Positions 25,925 through 35,756 are shown, counted from the stretch's first letter. The stretch: 64,000 nt of DNA from Prevotella denticola (GCF_900454835.1 NZ_UGTM01000002.1:1-64000); one strand, 5' to 3'. Translations and numbers: made by a program. Notes: generated from the sequence alone by a model not told the origin.

Positions 25925-28546
25925 ATGAAAAGATATATACTGTCTGTATTGCTCACACTATGCACGTTGGGCGGCTTTGCACAGTCGTCCATGACGGACA
26001 CGCAGGTCATGGAGTTTGTGCAGAAAGAGCACAAACGAGGGACATCCCAGGCACAGATTGTCACGAAACTCATGCAGAGCGGCGTGGACATATCGCAGAT
26101 ACGCCGTGTGAGGGAAGCCTACGAAAAGATGCAGAAAGGCAATGCCGCCTTCGGCGCGACAACCGAAAAGACAGCGGCCGACCGGAGCCGTACAAACAAC
26201 GGACAGCTGCACCCGGGCAAGAGCAGACGGCAGATTGCCGATGCCACGCTCGACAGCTACAACACAGAAGAGCAGGAAGTAAACCGATACAGCGACGGGC
26301 GTGTGTCGGCGAACCGGTCATGGACTAACACCTACGACGAGAACGACGGCGAATACCTGAAGATGCAGGAGGAGATGAACGCCTGGATGCCGCAGGACAC
26401 GGCCACAATGTACAACAACCTCCTGAAACAGCTGAGCCGCAACCGGAAGAAAGTGTGGGGACGTGACATCTTCAACAACAAGAGTCTTTCGTTCGAACCG
26501 AACATGAACATGGCACTGCCCCGCAATTACCGCATAGGGCCGGGAGATGCCGTATTCATCGACGTGTATGGTGCATCACAGAAATCTTACCAGACGACTG
26601 TCGCGCCAGACGGTATCATCACACTGGACGGCTTCGGCCCTATTCAGGTGAGCGGACTGACCGTTGCACAGGCGAACAGCCGCATCCGGGAGAAACTGGG
26701 CCGGCGGTACAGCAGTTCGAGCATACGCCTCTCCGTAGGCCAGACACACACCATCATGGTAAACGTCGTCGGCGAGGTGAAGACACCGGGTACTTACACG
26801 CTGTCGGCCTTTGCCACCGTCTTCAATGCACTCTACATGGCGGGCGGTATCGGCGAACTGGGGACATTGCGTAACATCAAGGTATACAGAGGGGGATCGC
26901 TCATCAGTACGGTTGATGTCTACGACTTCCTGCGCCGCGGCCATCTGACCGGGAATGTACGGCTGGCAGACAATGATGTGATTGTCGTCGGTCCGTATGA
27001 GATGCTGGCACAGGTAAGCGGCAAGGTGAAACGTCCGATGTTCTACGAGATGAAACGTGGCGAAAGCCTCGGCACGCTGATCAGTTATGCCGGCGGCTTT
27101 GCCGGCGATGCCTATACCCGGTCGGTGCGTGTACGCAGAAAGACCGGCCGCCAGTACTCCATCTTCAACGTCAATGAGTTCGATATGCGTAGCTTCCGTG
27201 TGTCCGATGAGGACTCGGTCAGCGTCGACTCCGTCATTCCACGGTATGAGAACATGGTCGAAGTGAAAGGAGCCGTGTTCCGTCCGGGGATGTATGAGGT
27301 GGGCGGACGCATCAACAGCGTACGGGGACTGATTGAGGCGGCAGACGGACTGGCGGAGGCTGCCTTTTCCCCTCATGCCGTTCTGCACCGCAAAAAAGCC
27401 GACCGGACATTGGAAGTGATTTCCGTTGACGTAGACGGTATTCTCACCGGACGTGTGGCGGACATCCCACTCCAGAACGAGGATGTGCTCTTCATTCCCA
27501 CCAAGACAGAGGTGCAGGAGCAGCAGACCATCACCATCCACGGCGAGGTGCTCTATCCCGGTGTATACAAATATGCTGACAACGAATCGTTGGAAGACTT
27601 CATCCTGCAGGCCGGCGGACTGAAGCAGACGGCCTCGACGGTCCGTGTAGATGTGTCGCGACGAATCAGCAACCCACAGGCTCTTGCCCCCGACTCTGTC
27701 ATCGCACGTACCTACTCTTTCTCCCTGCGCGACGGCTTCGTCATTGACGGTGCGCCGGGCTTTGTCCTCGAACCGTTCGATGAGGTATATGTCCGCAAAA
27801 GTCCGGGCACGACTGTCCAGCAGAACGTAAGCATCGAAGGGGAAGTGGTGTTTGCAGGCAACTATACGCTGACCTCCCGCAGGATGCGTCTGAGCGACAT
27901 CTTCAAGGCTGCCGGCGGCGGGACAGAACTGGCATATATAAAAGGTGCGCGGCTGGAACGCCGCCCGACACCGAGTGAACGCCTGCGCATGGAAGCTGCC
28001 TATAAGATGCAGCAGGAACAGCAGCGCAAGAACATGATCGACCTTGCTGTGAAGACGAAGAACGCCACCATTGTACAGGCGGTACAGGAAAACGACAAGA
28101 AGACGCAGGAGAAGTTCCAGGTACCTGACAGCTATCCCGTAGGTATCGAGCTTGACAAAGCCATCGCCAACCCAGGGGGCGATGAAGATGTCCTCCTTCG
28201 GGAAGGCGACCGTATCATCGTCCCGCAATACAACGGAACTGTCAAAATCAACGGTGCCGTCATGTATCCGAACACTGTCGGCTACGTTGAAGGGAAGAGT
28301 GTCGCATACTATATCGACCAGGCCGGCGGCTTTGCCAGTGATGCAAAGAAAAGCAACACTTACATCCTCTACATGAACGGGATGCTTGCCAAGGTCGGAC
28401 ACAACGCCAAGGTACGTCCCGGCTGCGAAATCATCGTTCCTACGAAGATACAGAGCAGGATGAGCCTTGCCGAGACGCTCAGTGTCGGATCCAGTGCGGC
28501 CAGCATTGCAGCCGTCATCGCCACGATTGCCAACCTCTTGAAATAG
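25925..28546 (+). CDS. SLBB-domain polysaccharide export protein (Wza-like)
   Basis: An outer membrane export channel of 873 residues, much longer than E. coli Wza (about 380). Signal peptide about 1-19; a helical region; the polysaccharide export domain beginning at about 202 with YRIGPGDAVFIDVYG; then a chain of SLBB beta-grasp domains (repeats such as GEVKTPGTY, GAVFRPGMY, GEVLYPGVY, GEVVFAGNY, GAVMYPNTV). The C-terminus has a hydrophobic stretch after ETLSVGSSAAS. Starting 5 bases after the sugar transferase, it must be in the same transcript and should work with the Wzz-like protein downstream. Confidence 0.93.
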   Translation: MKRYILSVLLTLCTLGGFAQSSMTDTQVMEFVQKEHKRGTSQAQIVTKLMQSGVDISQIRRVREAYEKMQKGNAAFGATTEKTAADRSRTNNGQLHPGKSRRQIADATLDSYNTEEQEVNRYSDGRVSANRSWTNTYDENDGEYLKMQEEMNAWMPQDTATMYNNLLKQLSRNRKKVWGRDIFNNKSLSFEPNMNMALPRNYRIGPGDAVFIDVYGASQKSYQTTVAPDGIITLDGFGPIQVSGLTVAQANSRIREKLGRRYSSSSIRLSVGQTHTIMVNVVGEVKTPGTYTLSAFATVFNALYMAGGIGELGTLRNIKVYRGGSLISTVDVYDFLRRGHLTGNVRLADNDVIVVGPYEMLAQVSGKVKRPMFYEMKRGESLGTLISYAGGFAGDAYTRSVRVRRKTGRQYSIFNVNEFDMRSFRVSDEDSVSVDSVIPRYENMVEVKGAVFRPGMYEVGGRINSVRGLIEAADGLAEAAFSPHAVLHRKKADRTLEVISVDVDGILTGRVADIPLQNEDVLFIPTKTEVQEQQTITIHGEVLYPGVYKYADNESLEDFILQAGGLKQTASTVRVDVSRRISNPQALAPDSVIARTYSFSLRDGFVIDGAPGFVLEPFDEVYVRKSPGTTVQQNVSIEGEVVFAGNYTLTSRRMRLSDIFKAAGGGTELAYIKGARLERRPTPSERLRMEAAYKMQQEQQRKNMIDLAVKTKNATIVQAVQENDKKTQEKFQVPDSYPVGIELDKAIANPGGDEDVLLREGDRIIVPQYNGTVKINGAVMYPNTVGYVEGKSVAYYIDQAGGFASDAKKSNTYILYMNGMLAKVGHNAKVRPGCEIIVPTKIQSRMSLAETLSVGSSAASIAAVIATIANLLK

Positions 28547-28564
28547 TAAAGAAAGAAGCAGGAA

Positions 28565-30103
28565 ATGAAATACCCGATAGGAATACAGTCGTTTGAAAGA
28601 ATACGACAGGATGGATATGCCTATGTTGACAAGACACGGGAGATATACCAGCTGACAAGCAAAGGGAAGTATTATTTTCTCGGCCGTCCTCGCCGGTTCG
28701 GCAAGAGCCTGCTCCTCTCTACCCTCGAAGCCTACTACTCGGGGCGCAGGGATCTGTTCAGAGGACTGTATATAGACACAGTGGAGAAGGAATGGGAGGT
28801 GCATCCCATCCTCCACCTTGACCTGAACACCGCCAACTACAAAGAACCGGACAGCCTTGATGCCGTATTGAACAATTCGCTTACAGAATGGGAGAAACTT
28901 TACGGGGCTGAACCTTCCGAGACAACAGCTCCTCTCCGCTTCAAAGGTATAGTAGAGAGAGCTGCAAAACTGACAGGGCAGAAAACGGTCATCCTCATTG
29001 ATGAATACGACAAACCCTTGCTGCAGAACATGACGAATGCCGTGCAGCAGGAGCATTTCCACAACAGTCTGAAGGCTTTTTACTCCGTTCTGAAAACACA
29101 GGACAGATACATTGAGTTTGCCCTGCTGACAGGGGTGACGAAATTCAGCAAAGTGAGTGTATTCAGCGACCAGAATAACCTCAACGACATCTCGATGGAC
29201 CGTGCCTATGCCACGATCTGCGGTATCACGGAGGAAGAGATAGACACCTGCTTCAAGGATTCCGTGGAAGAACTTGCCAGGGCAAACGGCCTTACCATTG
29301 AGGAGACGCGAGCCAGACTGAAAGAGCTATACGACGGCTATCACTTCACGCCCACCTCGGCTGGCATCTACAATCCGTTCAGTGTGCTTTGCACGTTCAG
29401 CAAACAGGAATTCAACAACTACTGGTTTGAGATGAGCACACCGACTTTCCTCGCAGAGATGCTGAAGAACTTCAAATACCGGCTGCCCGACCTCACGAAG
29501 GAACAGGTCGCGGCAGACGTACTGAACAGCATCGATTCCACTTCGCTGAATCCTGTCCCCATCATCTATCAAAGCGGCTATCTGACCATCACCGGCTACA
29601 ATGAACGGTTCAAACGCTACCGGCTGGGATTTCCCAACAAAGAGGTTGAGGAGGGATTCCTCAACTTCCTGTTACCGAGCTATGCACCTGTCGAAGCCAA
29701 GAGCGAATTCGACATCATCGAGTTCGTCAACGATGTCGAGACAGGCAACCCGCAGCAGTTCATGGAACGGCTACGTACACTCTTTGCCGATACCGACTAC
29801 AAAATTGTCGGCAACGCAGAGCTGTATTTCCAGAACGTCCTCTATCTCATCTTCAAGATCATGGGTTTCTACATCCAGGTGGAACGCCCGACTGCCAACG
29901 GGCGTATGGATGCCATTATCCAGACCGCCGACTATGTCTACGTCATCGAATGCAAACTGGACAAGACTGCTGACGAAGCCCTCCGGCAGATAGAGGACAA
30001 TGCTTATGCCCGGCCTTTCGCCATGGACAGGAGGAAGCTCTTCAAGATAGGTGTCAACTTCTCCACGAAGACAAGAGGAATTGAAAGCTACAAGATTCAG
30101 TAG
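28565..30103 (+). CDS. AAA-ATPase-like protein with PD-(D/E)XK nuclease domain
   Basis: A 512-residue protein of the paired AAA-ATPase-like/PDDEXK_9 family (DUF1703), abundant in Bacteroidota. Walker A GRPRRFGKS is at 40-48 and Walker B VILIDEYD at 142-149. The C-terminal nuclease-like site reads GRMDAII (D449) and IECK (E462, K464). No function is established; repeats of such genes, and their place among accessory genes, suggest selfish or defence elements. It lies 18 bases after the export gene, inside the polysaccharide operon where it has no obvious metabolic role. Confidence 0.88.
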   Translation: MKYPIGIQSFERIRQDGYAYVDKTREIYQLTSKGKYYFLGRPRRFGKSLLLSTLEAYYSGRRDLFRGLYIDTVEKEWEVHPILHLDLNTANYKEPDSLDAVLNNSLTEWEKLYGAEPSETTAPLRFKGIVERAAKLTGQKTVILIDEYDKPLLQNMTNAVQQEHFHNSLKAFYSVLKTQDRYIEFALLTGVTKFSKVSVFSDQNNLNDISMDRAYATICGITEEEIDTCFKDSVEELARANGLTIEETRARLKELYDGYHFTPTSAGIYNPFSVLCTFSKQEFNNYWFEMSTPTFLAEMLKNFKYRLPDLTKEQVAADVLNSIDSTSLNPVPIIYQSGYLTITGYNERFKRYRLGFPNKEVEEGFLNFLLPSYAPVEAKSEFDIIEFVNDVETGNPQQFMERLRTLFADTDYKIVGNAELYFQNVLYLIFKIMGFYIQVERPTANGRMDAIIQTADYVYVIECKLDKTADEALRQIEDNAYARPFAMDRRKLFKIGVNFSTKTRGIESYKIQ

Positions 30104-30190
30104 ACGCATGAAAGTATCTCCGGCGCACTTGGAAGACAGGCATCCCCCATCAGGAGGATCATTGACAATTCTTACGCCACAATACAATAG

Positions 30191-30196
30191 AGGAGG
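30191..30196 (+). promoter_or_regulatory. Strong Shine-Dalgarno AGGAGG
   Basis: AGGAGG lies five bases before the ATG at 30202. Strong Shine-Dalgarno sequences are uncommon in Bacteroidota, where most starts in this window lack one. Confidence 0.6.
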
Positions 30197-30201
30197 AAAA
30201 A

Positions 30202-30414
30202 ATGATGAATAAAATAAGATATATCAATATGTGCATTACCGAATTTGGGAAGAAGTTCGGTATGGAACCGCACATTGCATTCAATTATCTAAAAGAATAC
30301 AAAGGAATTGATTTCCTGAACAGATACTATGAGGCCGAACATCAACTTTCCCTGAACGATGCCATCAATGACCTCATAAGTATCTGCAAAAGAAACGGAG
30401 GTACTGTCGAATGA
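30202..30414 (+). CDS. DUF3791-like small protein (possible antitoxin)
   Basis: A 70-residue helical protein resembling DUF3791 (MNKIRYINMCITEFGKKFGM, then KGIDFLNRYYEAEHQLS and a final acidic helix). Members are usually encoded directly before DUF3990 genes. Its stop overlaps the next start in ATGA, so translation is coupled. The role is not established; small size, order and coupling suggest an antitoxin or partner of the DUF3990 protein. A strong AGGAGG precedes it. AT content is well above that of the genes to its left. Confidence 0.75.
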   Translation: MMNKIRYINMCITEFGKKFGMEPHIAFNYLKEYKGIDFLNRYYEAEHQLSLNDAINDLISICKRNGGTVE

Positions 30415-30884
30415 AACTCTATCATGGGACAAATATTGACTTTACAGATATTAATCTATCTGTTTGCAGGCCCAACAAGGACTTTGGGCAAGGATTCTAT
30501 TTGACAGAGATAAAACGACAAGCACTGTTGATGGCAATCCGCAGATGTGCCTTCACCCAAAAAGGGACACCGATTGTCCAAACGTATGATTTCAATGAAA
30601 CATTTTTGTCTTCCCAGTCATTAAACGTGAAGATCTTTGATGGCGTAAGTAAAGAATGGGCACAGTTTATATATGACAACAGGCTGGGTAAAAAAAGAGA
30701 AGAAAAGGAATATGACATCGTTGTCGGACCTGTCGCTGACGACGGCGTTGTGTATCAGCTCAACTTATTCCGCCAACAGCTAATCACGATAGAGCAATTG
30801 GTACGGGAACTGACTTATAAGAAATTAAACAATCAATACTGTTTCTTGACAGGAGAAGCAATAGCTACACTTCAAAGAGTATGA
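30411..30884 (+). CDS. DUF3990-like protein, predicted ADP-ribosyltransferase fold
   Basis: A 157-residue protein of the DUF3990 type, a family assigned by comparative work to the ADP-ribosyltransferase fold. Motifs: YHGTN at 4-8 (NAD-contacting H-G), DFGQGFYLT at 24-32 (the beta-strand Tyr), SKEWAQFI around 80-87, YDIVVGPVAD at 101-110, and a C-terminal QYCFLTGEAI at 142-151. This would allow transfer of ADP-ribose to an unknown target, as in toxin-antitoxin systems. It overlaps both neighbours by four bases (ATGA), forming a compact three-gene operon. Confidence 0.78.
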   Translation: MKLYHGTNIDFTDINLSVCRPNKDFGQGFYLTEIKRQALLMAIRRCAFTQKGTPIVQTYDFNETFLSSQSLNVKIFDGVSKEWAQFIYDNRLGKKREEKEYDIVVGPVADDGVVYQLNLFRQQLITIEQLVRELTYKKLNNQYCFLTGEAIATLQRV

Positions 30885-31117
30885 AGATAACCAAAAGACA
30901 ACTTGATTTCATTATCAATAGCGATGTGGAAGAACTCGTCTCCATGCTACAGAAGAAATGTCAGATGCCTTTGACAGCAGCATTCGACCATGTCTATAAT
31001 TCAAAAACTTACCAGAGTCTCCTAAATGTAAGAACAGGATTATTCCTTCAAAGTCCTGAATATATTTATCCCTATTTGAAAGAAGAGTTAAAAGAGTTAG
31101 ATGCTATCAGACTATAA
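30881..31117 (+). CDS. Small protein, third gene of the DUF3791/DUF3990 module
   Basis: A 78-residue, probably all-helical protein beginning MKITKRQLDFIINSDVEEL. I do not recognise a named family with certainty; similar short genes follow DUF3990 genes in Bacteroidota. Its ATG overlaps the DUF3990 stop in ATGA, which implies coupled translation and a shared function, most simply a second immunity or regulatory component. The 95 bases after it are very AT-rich and lead to the wzz-like gene. Confidence 0.65.
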   Translation: MKITKRQLDFIINSDVEELVSMLQKKCQMPLTAAFDHVYNSKTYQSLLNVRTGLFLQSPEYIYPYLKEELKELDAIRL

Positions 31118-31212
31118 AATAAAAAGTGAATAATTTGCTACAGAATGAAAAGAATTAAATAAAAAATCTCAAGCTAATAAATAGAAAGATATTTTTTAAA
31201 TAGAAACATTCT

Positions 31213-32280
31213 ATGGACAATCAAGATGAATATAAAGGTATAGACTACACCGCTGTCTTCCATGCAATATGGAAGAAGAAAATGGTGTATCTCACCGTTT
31301 TATCCTTTACTATTTTATTTGCCAGCCTATATATTTTTAGCTTACCAAGGACATATTCCTCAAGCACGGAAATTGCCCCTGAGGTGGACAGCAAGACTCC
31401 TGGTGGAGGGACATTAGGATCGCTTGCCTCTACATTCGGCATAGATATGTCCACGCTGGAATCTTCAGATGCTATCACCCCAATGCTTTATCCAGATCTT
31501 ATAGATGACAATGGATTTATATCCATGCTGCTTCCCATACACGTGCAGACCGGTGACAGTACTTTTAAGGGAACTTATTATGACTATAAACGCACGGCAA
31601 CAAAGGTGCCATGGTGGAACAAACTGGCAAATGGCCTGCTTACGAAAATATCAAGTAAAAAACCTGAAGAGGGGAAATATGAAGTGGGAACTCCTTTCAA
31701 TGCCTACCATTTGACGAAACTAGACAATAGCATCATCGAAAGTATAAGGAAACAGATCGCCATCAAGGTTGACAAGAAGACTGGTGCCATAACTATCAAT
31801 ACGGAAGATCAGGATCCTCTTATTGCAAAGACAATTGCTGATTCAACGAGAGAACTGTTGAAAGATTTTATTACCAAATACCGTACTGATAAGGCACGAC
31901 GCGACGTTGAGTATTACAAAAAGTTGACGGATGAGGCTAAGTCGTCCTATGAGCATCAAAGACTGAAATACGGCGAGTTCTCCGACTCTAATACAGATGT
32001 TTCTTTACCTAGTGTCCAGTCGAAAGGTGAAGACATGGAAAATGAAATGCAGCTGAGGTATAACAATTACAGTCAGCTGAAAGGTCAATTACAACTATCC
32101 CTTGCCAAACTACGTGAACGTACACCCGTATTTACTCAGATTAAAGGGGCGGCCGTCCCTATAAAGCCAACAGGTCCTAAAAGAATGTTATTCTTACTGG
32201 GTACAGTCTTGTTCTCCTTCATTTTGACAACAATTTATGTGCTCCGTTCCATTACACATACACAGAACAGGAAACAATAA
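31213..32280 (+). CDS. Wzz-like chain-length determinant
   Basis: A polysaccharide co-polymerase of 355 residues controlling chain length of the exported polymer. It has two membrane helices (about 24-43 and 324-343) flanking a periplasmic, partly coiled-coil domain, with the Wzz start region (YSSSTEIAPE near 50) and the Pro-rich motif before the second helix (PIKPTGPKR). No tyrosine kinase domain is attached, so phosphorylation control, if any, is elsewhere. It is encoded just before the flippase and polymerase, 14 bases from the former. Confidence 0.88.
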   Translation: MDNQDEYKGIDYTAVFHAIWKKKMVYLTVLSFTILFASLYIFSLPRTYSSSTEIAPEVDSKTPGGGTLGSLASTFGIDMSTLESSDAITPMLYPDLIDDNGFISMLLPIHVQTGDSTFKGTYYDYKRTATKVPWWNKLANGLLTKISSKKPEEGKYEVGTPFNAYHLTKLDNSIIESIRKQIAIKVDKKTGAITINTEDQDPLIAKTIADSTRELLKDFITKYRTDKARRDVEYYKKLTDEAKSSYEHQRLKYGEFSDSNTDVSLPSVQSKGEDMENEMQLRYNNYSQLKGQLQLSLAKLRERTPVFTQIKGAAVPIKPTGPKRMLFLLGTVLFSFILTTIYVLRSITHTQNRKQ

Positions 32281-32294
32281 ACCTCTGACAATCT

Positions 32295-33848
32295 ATGGCC
32301 ATTATTGATAGGAAAAGTAACAATGAAAAAAGAAATAAAAGGATAGCCAAAAATACTACCCTTATGTTTCTACGTATGCTGTTACTTACCATCATAAATC
32401 TGTATACCGTTAGATTTGTTCTAAAAGGGTTAGGAGTCATCGACTATGGAATATTCAACGCTGTTGCAGGCGTTGTTACTTCCGCCAGCTTCATCAGTGC
32501 CGTCCTTGCTTTATCCATTCAGCGTTTCTTTTCTATTGCATTAGGACAAGAAGACGAAGAACGATTAAAGACTATTTTCTCTGCCAGTTTGAATATAATA
32601 ATTATCCTAAGCATAACAATAATCATTCTGTTTGAAACCGTTGGACTTTGGTTTGTCAGCACACAGATGACCATACCTGCAGAGAGGATGACTACCGTCA
32701 TCAGCTTATATCAATGTTCCATCTTCGTTTTTTTCTTTTCTTTATTACAGATACCTTTCACAGCCATTATCTTTTCTCATGAGGATATGGGGGTGTACGC
32801 TATCATATCGACGGTTGACAGCTTATTGCGTTTAGCACTGGCTGTTATTATAACAAAAATATCTATTGACCATCTTGTATTTTACAGTATTGGCCTACTT
32901 GTAGAATCAGGTGTTGTTTCACTTCTCTATATATGGAAAGGAGGAAAATATGAAGAGTGTCATTATACGAAGACAAAAGATAAAATTCTTTACCAGCATC
33001 TCCTTCAGTTTTCAGGATGGACAATGTTTGGCTCATTAGCCAATATGGGAATGAACCAAGGAAACACAATTCTTATAAACCTCTTCTTTGGTCCTATCTC
33101 TAACATGGCATTTGCAATTGCGATGCAAATAAGCAATGCCTTTAATGCCCTAAGCAACAGCATGGTTCTATCTTTCCGCCCGGCTATGATACGTTCTTAT
33201 GCAGAAAGCAATCATTATTATGTTAATGAACTATTTTATATAAGCAATAAGTTCATATTTTACTTGCTTATCTGCATTGCAATACCCATCATTGCCGAAA
33301 TAGATTGCATTCTGAAAATATGGTTGGGCACAGCTAATGAGGAGACCATTTTGTTTTCCAGGTTGATTATTATATATATTGTAATTTCTGCCATTAGTAA
33401 CCCTATAACCATAATAATGCAGGCTTCAGGACATGTCAAGGAATATCATTTTCCCGTAGAAAGCATTACATTATGTACTCTACCACTCACTTGGATTCTA
33501 TTTAAACTCCATTTCCCAAGTTATACTGTATTCATCGCCATGATATCAACTTGCGTTATCGCCCACATTGTTCGGCTCATTTGTTTGAGACATTACTATC
33601 AGCCTTTCGATTATATTTACTATGTCAGAGACTTTCTCTTACCAGCAATAGGAATCACAACCCTTGCAATAGGATGCACATTCTTTTTTAAAAAGAATAT
33701 CATAAATTTGAGCATATGCTTTATACTCATTTTCTTAATTACACCATCCCTCGTTCTTCTGACAGCATACAACATTGGGATAAGCAAAAATGAAAAGGTT
33801 TTATTAAAAAGATTTATAACTTCGTTCCTCTCTAAAAAACATGTCTGA
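32295..33848 (+). CDS. Wzx-like polysaccharide flippase
   Basis: A 517-residue inner membrane protein of the MOP/MATE-like superfamily, predicted to have about 12-14 transmembrane helices after a polar N-terminus (KSNNEKRNKRIAKN). It should flip the lipid-linked repeat unit across the inner membrane. Sequence is typical of O-antigen or capsule flippases but low in conserved motifs, so the substrate cannot be read. It overlaps the polymerase gene by eight bases. Confidence 0.85.
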   Translation: MAIIDRKSNNEKRNKRIAKNTTLMFLRMLLLTIINLYTVRFVLKGLGVIDYGIFNAVAGVVTSASFISAVLALSIQRFFSIALGQEDEERLKTIFSASLNIIIILSITIIILFETVGLWFVSTQMTIPAERMTTVISLYQCSIFVFFFSLLQIPFTAIIFSHEDMGVYAIISTVDSLLRLALAVIITKISIDHLVFYSIGLLVESGVVSLLYIWKGGKYEECHYTKTKDKILYQHLLQFSGWTMFGSLANMGMNQGNTILINLFFGPISNMAFAIAMQISNAFNALSNSMVLSFRPAMIRSYAESNHYYVNELFYISNKFIFYLLICIAIPIIAEIDCILKIWLGTANEETILFSRLIIIYIVISAISNPITIIMQASGHVKEYHFPVESITLCTLPLTWILFKLHFPSYTVFIAMISTCVIAHIVRLICLRHYYQPFDYIYYVRDFLLPAIGITTLAIGCTFFFKKNIINLSICFILIFLITPSLVLLTAYNIGISKNEKVLLKRFITSFLSKKHV

Positions 33849-35136
33849 AATTGTTCTGAATAATATTCTCTCATTGGGGTTCCTGTTTTTGTGGATCATA
33901 ACACTTATCGGATACCAAATGATTAAAAACCGATGGGATGGAGGAAGTCTTGTCATTGTATTATACATCATTTATGCCGTTTTTGCAATAATGACGCTCA
34001 ATGATCCGCTCTTCTCTATTGCTTTCAATCAATTAAAGCTGTTTCCATACATTTATCTTTATTCTATGATGATAATTGCATTATCACCCATCATAATACA
34101 TCATTGCTCTGATACTTCAGAAATAGAAAATCCCCATACAAAAATTCTATACATTCTGACTTTCATCATCATTATCAGCTCTATTATGCTCATTCCTAGC
34201 CTAATCTCAGGTACAGGTAGCGGTTTAATCAGTATTTTTACAGACTCATCCGCAGGAAAAGAGGCCTACTTAGAACAGGTAGAGGGAGTAGAAGATTCTG
34301 GAAGTACCATCAGGAACCTACCAGCAATTATCTTTAATTCACTCACAGACATCACCGTGTTTTTATTCTTTTACTTTCTTACTTTAGAGAAAAAAAACAT
34401 ATGGATTTTATCAGGACTGATCTTCTCTTTCATCATAAACTTCCTTATATGTATTTCACAGGGGCAGAGAGGAGGGTTAGTGACAAGTTTGCTTACACTT
34501 GCTGGAGGATATTTGCTTTTCAAACAATACATGTCAAAAAAAGTCAAGAAAATATCAAGACATATTGGATTGTTCTTATCTTTATTAATTTCCTTTCCTA
34601 TAATTGTCATTACAGTCAGTAGATTTGATGGTGAAACTGGTGGCATAGGCGGATTTGTCAACTGGTATATTGGCCAAGGAAGTCTCTATTTTAACAATTA
34701 TGGGCTTACCCCAGGTGGCTGTAGGAATGGTGACAGGACAATAAACCTCTTTAAACGATTTATAGATTCAAGCACTTCCCAAAACTTCGTGGAGCGAAGA
34801 GACAAATATCACAACATGGAAATAAATGATAATTTATTTTCCACCTTTGTAGGTGACTTTACTTTAGACTTCGGACCAGCTGGCGCATTCTTCATCTTTG
34901 TTATATTCTATTCATCTCTCATAAGACTGACAAGAGAAAGAAAACAGCAGATAAAACTTTATAAGTTATTACTGCTTTACTTTGCGTTATGCATAAGCTT
35001 GCAAGGGGGAATGACCTTGTTCTCTTACTCAGATGTCAGTGGCAATCTTCGTATGCTCAACTGCCTGCTATTATATGCTTACCTTAGGTATCACGAGCAA
35101 TTTTCACGTGCTTTTCCATTACAGAAAAACAACTAA
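33841..35136 (+). CDS. Wzy-like polysaccharide polymerase
   Basis: A 431-residue multi-pass membrane protein (about 10-12 helices) with a large loop in the C-terminal half that carries GSLYFNNYGLTPGGCRNGDR and a following charged stretch, as expected for oligosaccharide repeat unit polymerases. Wzy families diverge strongly, so the call rests on topology and position between flippase and acetyltransferase. The start overlaps the flippase gene by eight bases. Confidence 0.75.
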   Translation: MSEIVLNNILSLGFLFLWIITLIGYQMIKNRWDGGSLVIVLYIIYAVFAIMTLNDPLFSIAFNQLKLFPYIYLYSMMIIALSPIIIHHCSDTSEIENPHTKILYILTFIIIISSIMLIPSLISGTGSGLISIFTDSSAGKEAYLEQVEGVEDSGSTIRNLPAIIFNSLTDITVFLFFYFLTLEKKNIWILSGLIFSFIINFLICISQGQRGGLVTSLLTLAGGYLLFKQYMSKKVKKISRHIGLFLSLLISFPIIVITVSRFDGETGGIGGFVNWYIGQGSLYFNNYGLTPGGCRNGDRTINLFKRFIDSSTSQNFVERRDKYHNMEINDNLFSTFVGDFTLDFGPAGAFFIFVIFYSSLIRLTRERKQQIKLYKLLLLYFALCISLQGGMTLFSYSDVSGNLRMLNCLLLYAYLRYHEQFSRAFPLQKNN

Positions 35137-35138
35137 AG

Positions 35139-35756
35139 ATGAAAATAGAACTTACTTACATTCTCCATTGTTTAGGAAATTTTCTTAGCCTAATAAGAGC
35201 CGAACAACTTGCACGTATATGTTCTTTTTTTAGAAATCATATCTATACAGGGCTGCTGCATGGAAAGTTCAGAGAAATAGGTCCTAACAGCATTTTCCTT
35301 TGGAGAGCTTACCACCTGCATGGACTAGAAAATATTTCTATTGGGGAAAATTGTACATTTGAAACAGGGCTACAACTAACAACATGGACAGATGTTTCAG
35401 ACAATCCTATTATCACAATTGGGAACAACTGTCTTTTCCGTAGGGATGCACACATCACGGCCGTTCATAAAATTACTATTGGAAACAATCTCCTCACAGG
35501 AACAAATGTTTTTATCACAGATAACTCACATGGCTTCACTGATAAGAGCTCATTAGAAGAAGCACCATTAAAACGTCCAATTATCTCAAAAGGAGATGTA
35601 AAGATTGGTGATAATGTATGGATTGGCAACAATGTATGCATCCTTCCGGGAATAACTATCGGAAACGGTTGTGTCATTGGTGCCAATAGTGTTGTTACAC
35701 ACAGTCTTCCACCATATTCTGTGGCGGGAGGTGCTCCTGCGGAAATTATCAAATAA
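35139..35756 (+). CDS. Hexapeptide-repeat acyltransferase (polysaccharide modification)
   Basis: A 205-residue left-handed beta-helix acyltransferase of the WcaF/WbbJ kind. Hexapeptide repeats run from about 65 to the end, with the catalytic histidine in DNSHGF (about residue 130) and the typical end VGGAPAEIIK. It probably O-acetylates the growing polysaccharide using acetyl-CoA. It starts two bases after the polymerase stop. Confidence 0.88.
   Translation: MKIELTYILHCLGNFLSLIRAEQLARICSFFRNHIYTGLLHGKFREIGPNSIFLWRAYHLHGLENISIGENCTFETGLQLTTWTDVSDNPIITIGNNCLFRRDAHITAVHKITIGNNLLTGTNVFITDNSHGFTDKSSLEEAPLKRPIISKGDVKIGDNVWIGNNVCILPGITIGNGCVIGANSVVTHSLPPYSVAGGAPAEIIK

Noticed and set aside
26576..29062. 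An 828-codon open frame on the reverse strand across the export and AAA-ATPase genes
   Set aside because: It lies fully antisense to two well-supported genes with clear domains; its translation has no family character and results from the codon bias of the forward genes.
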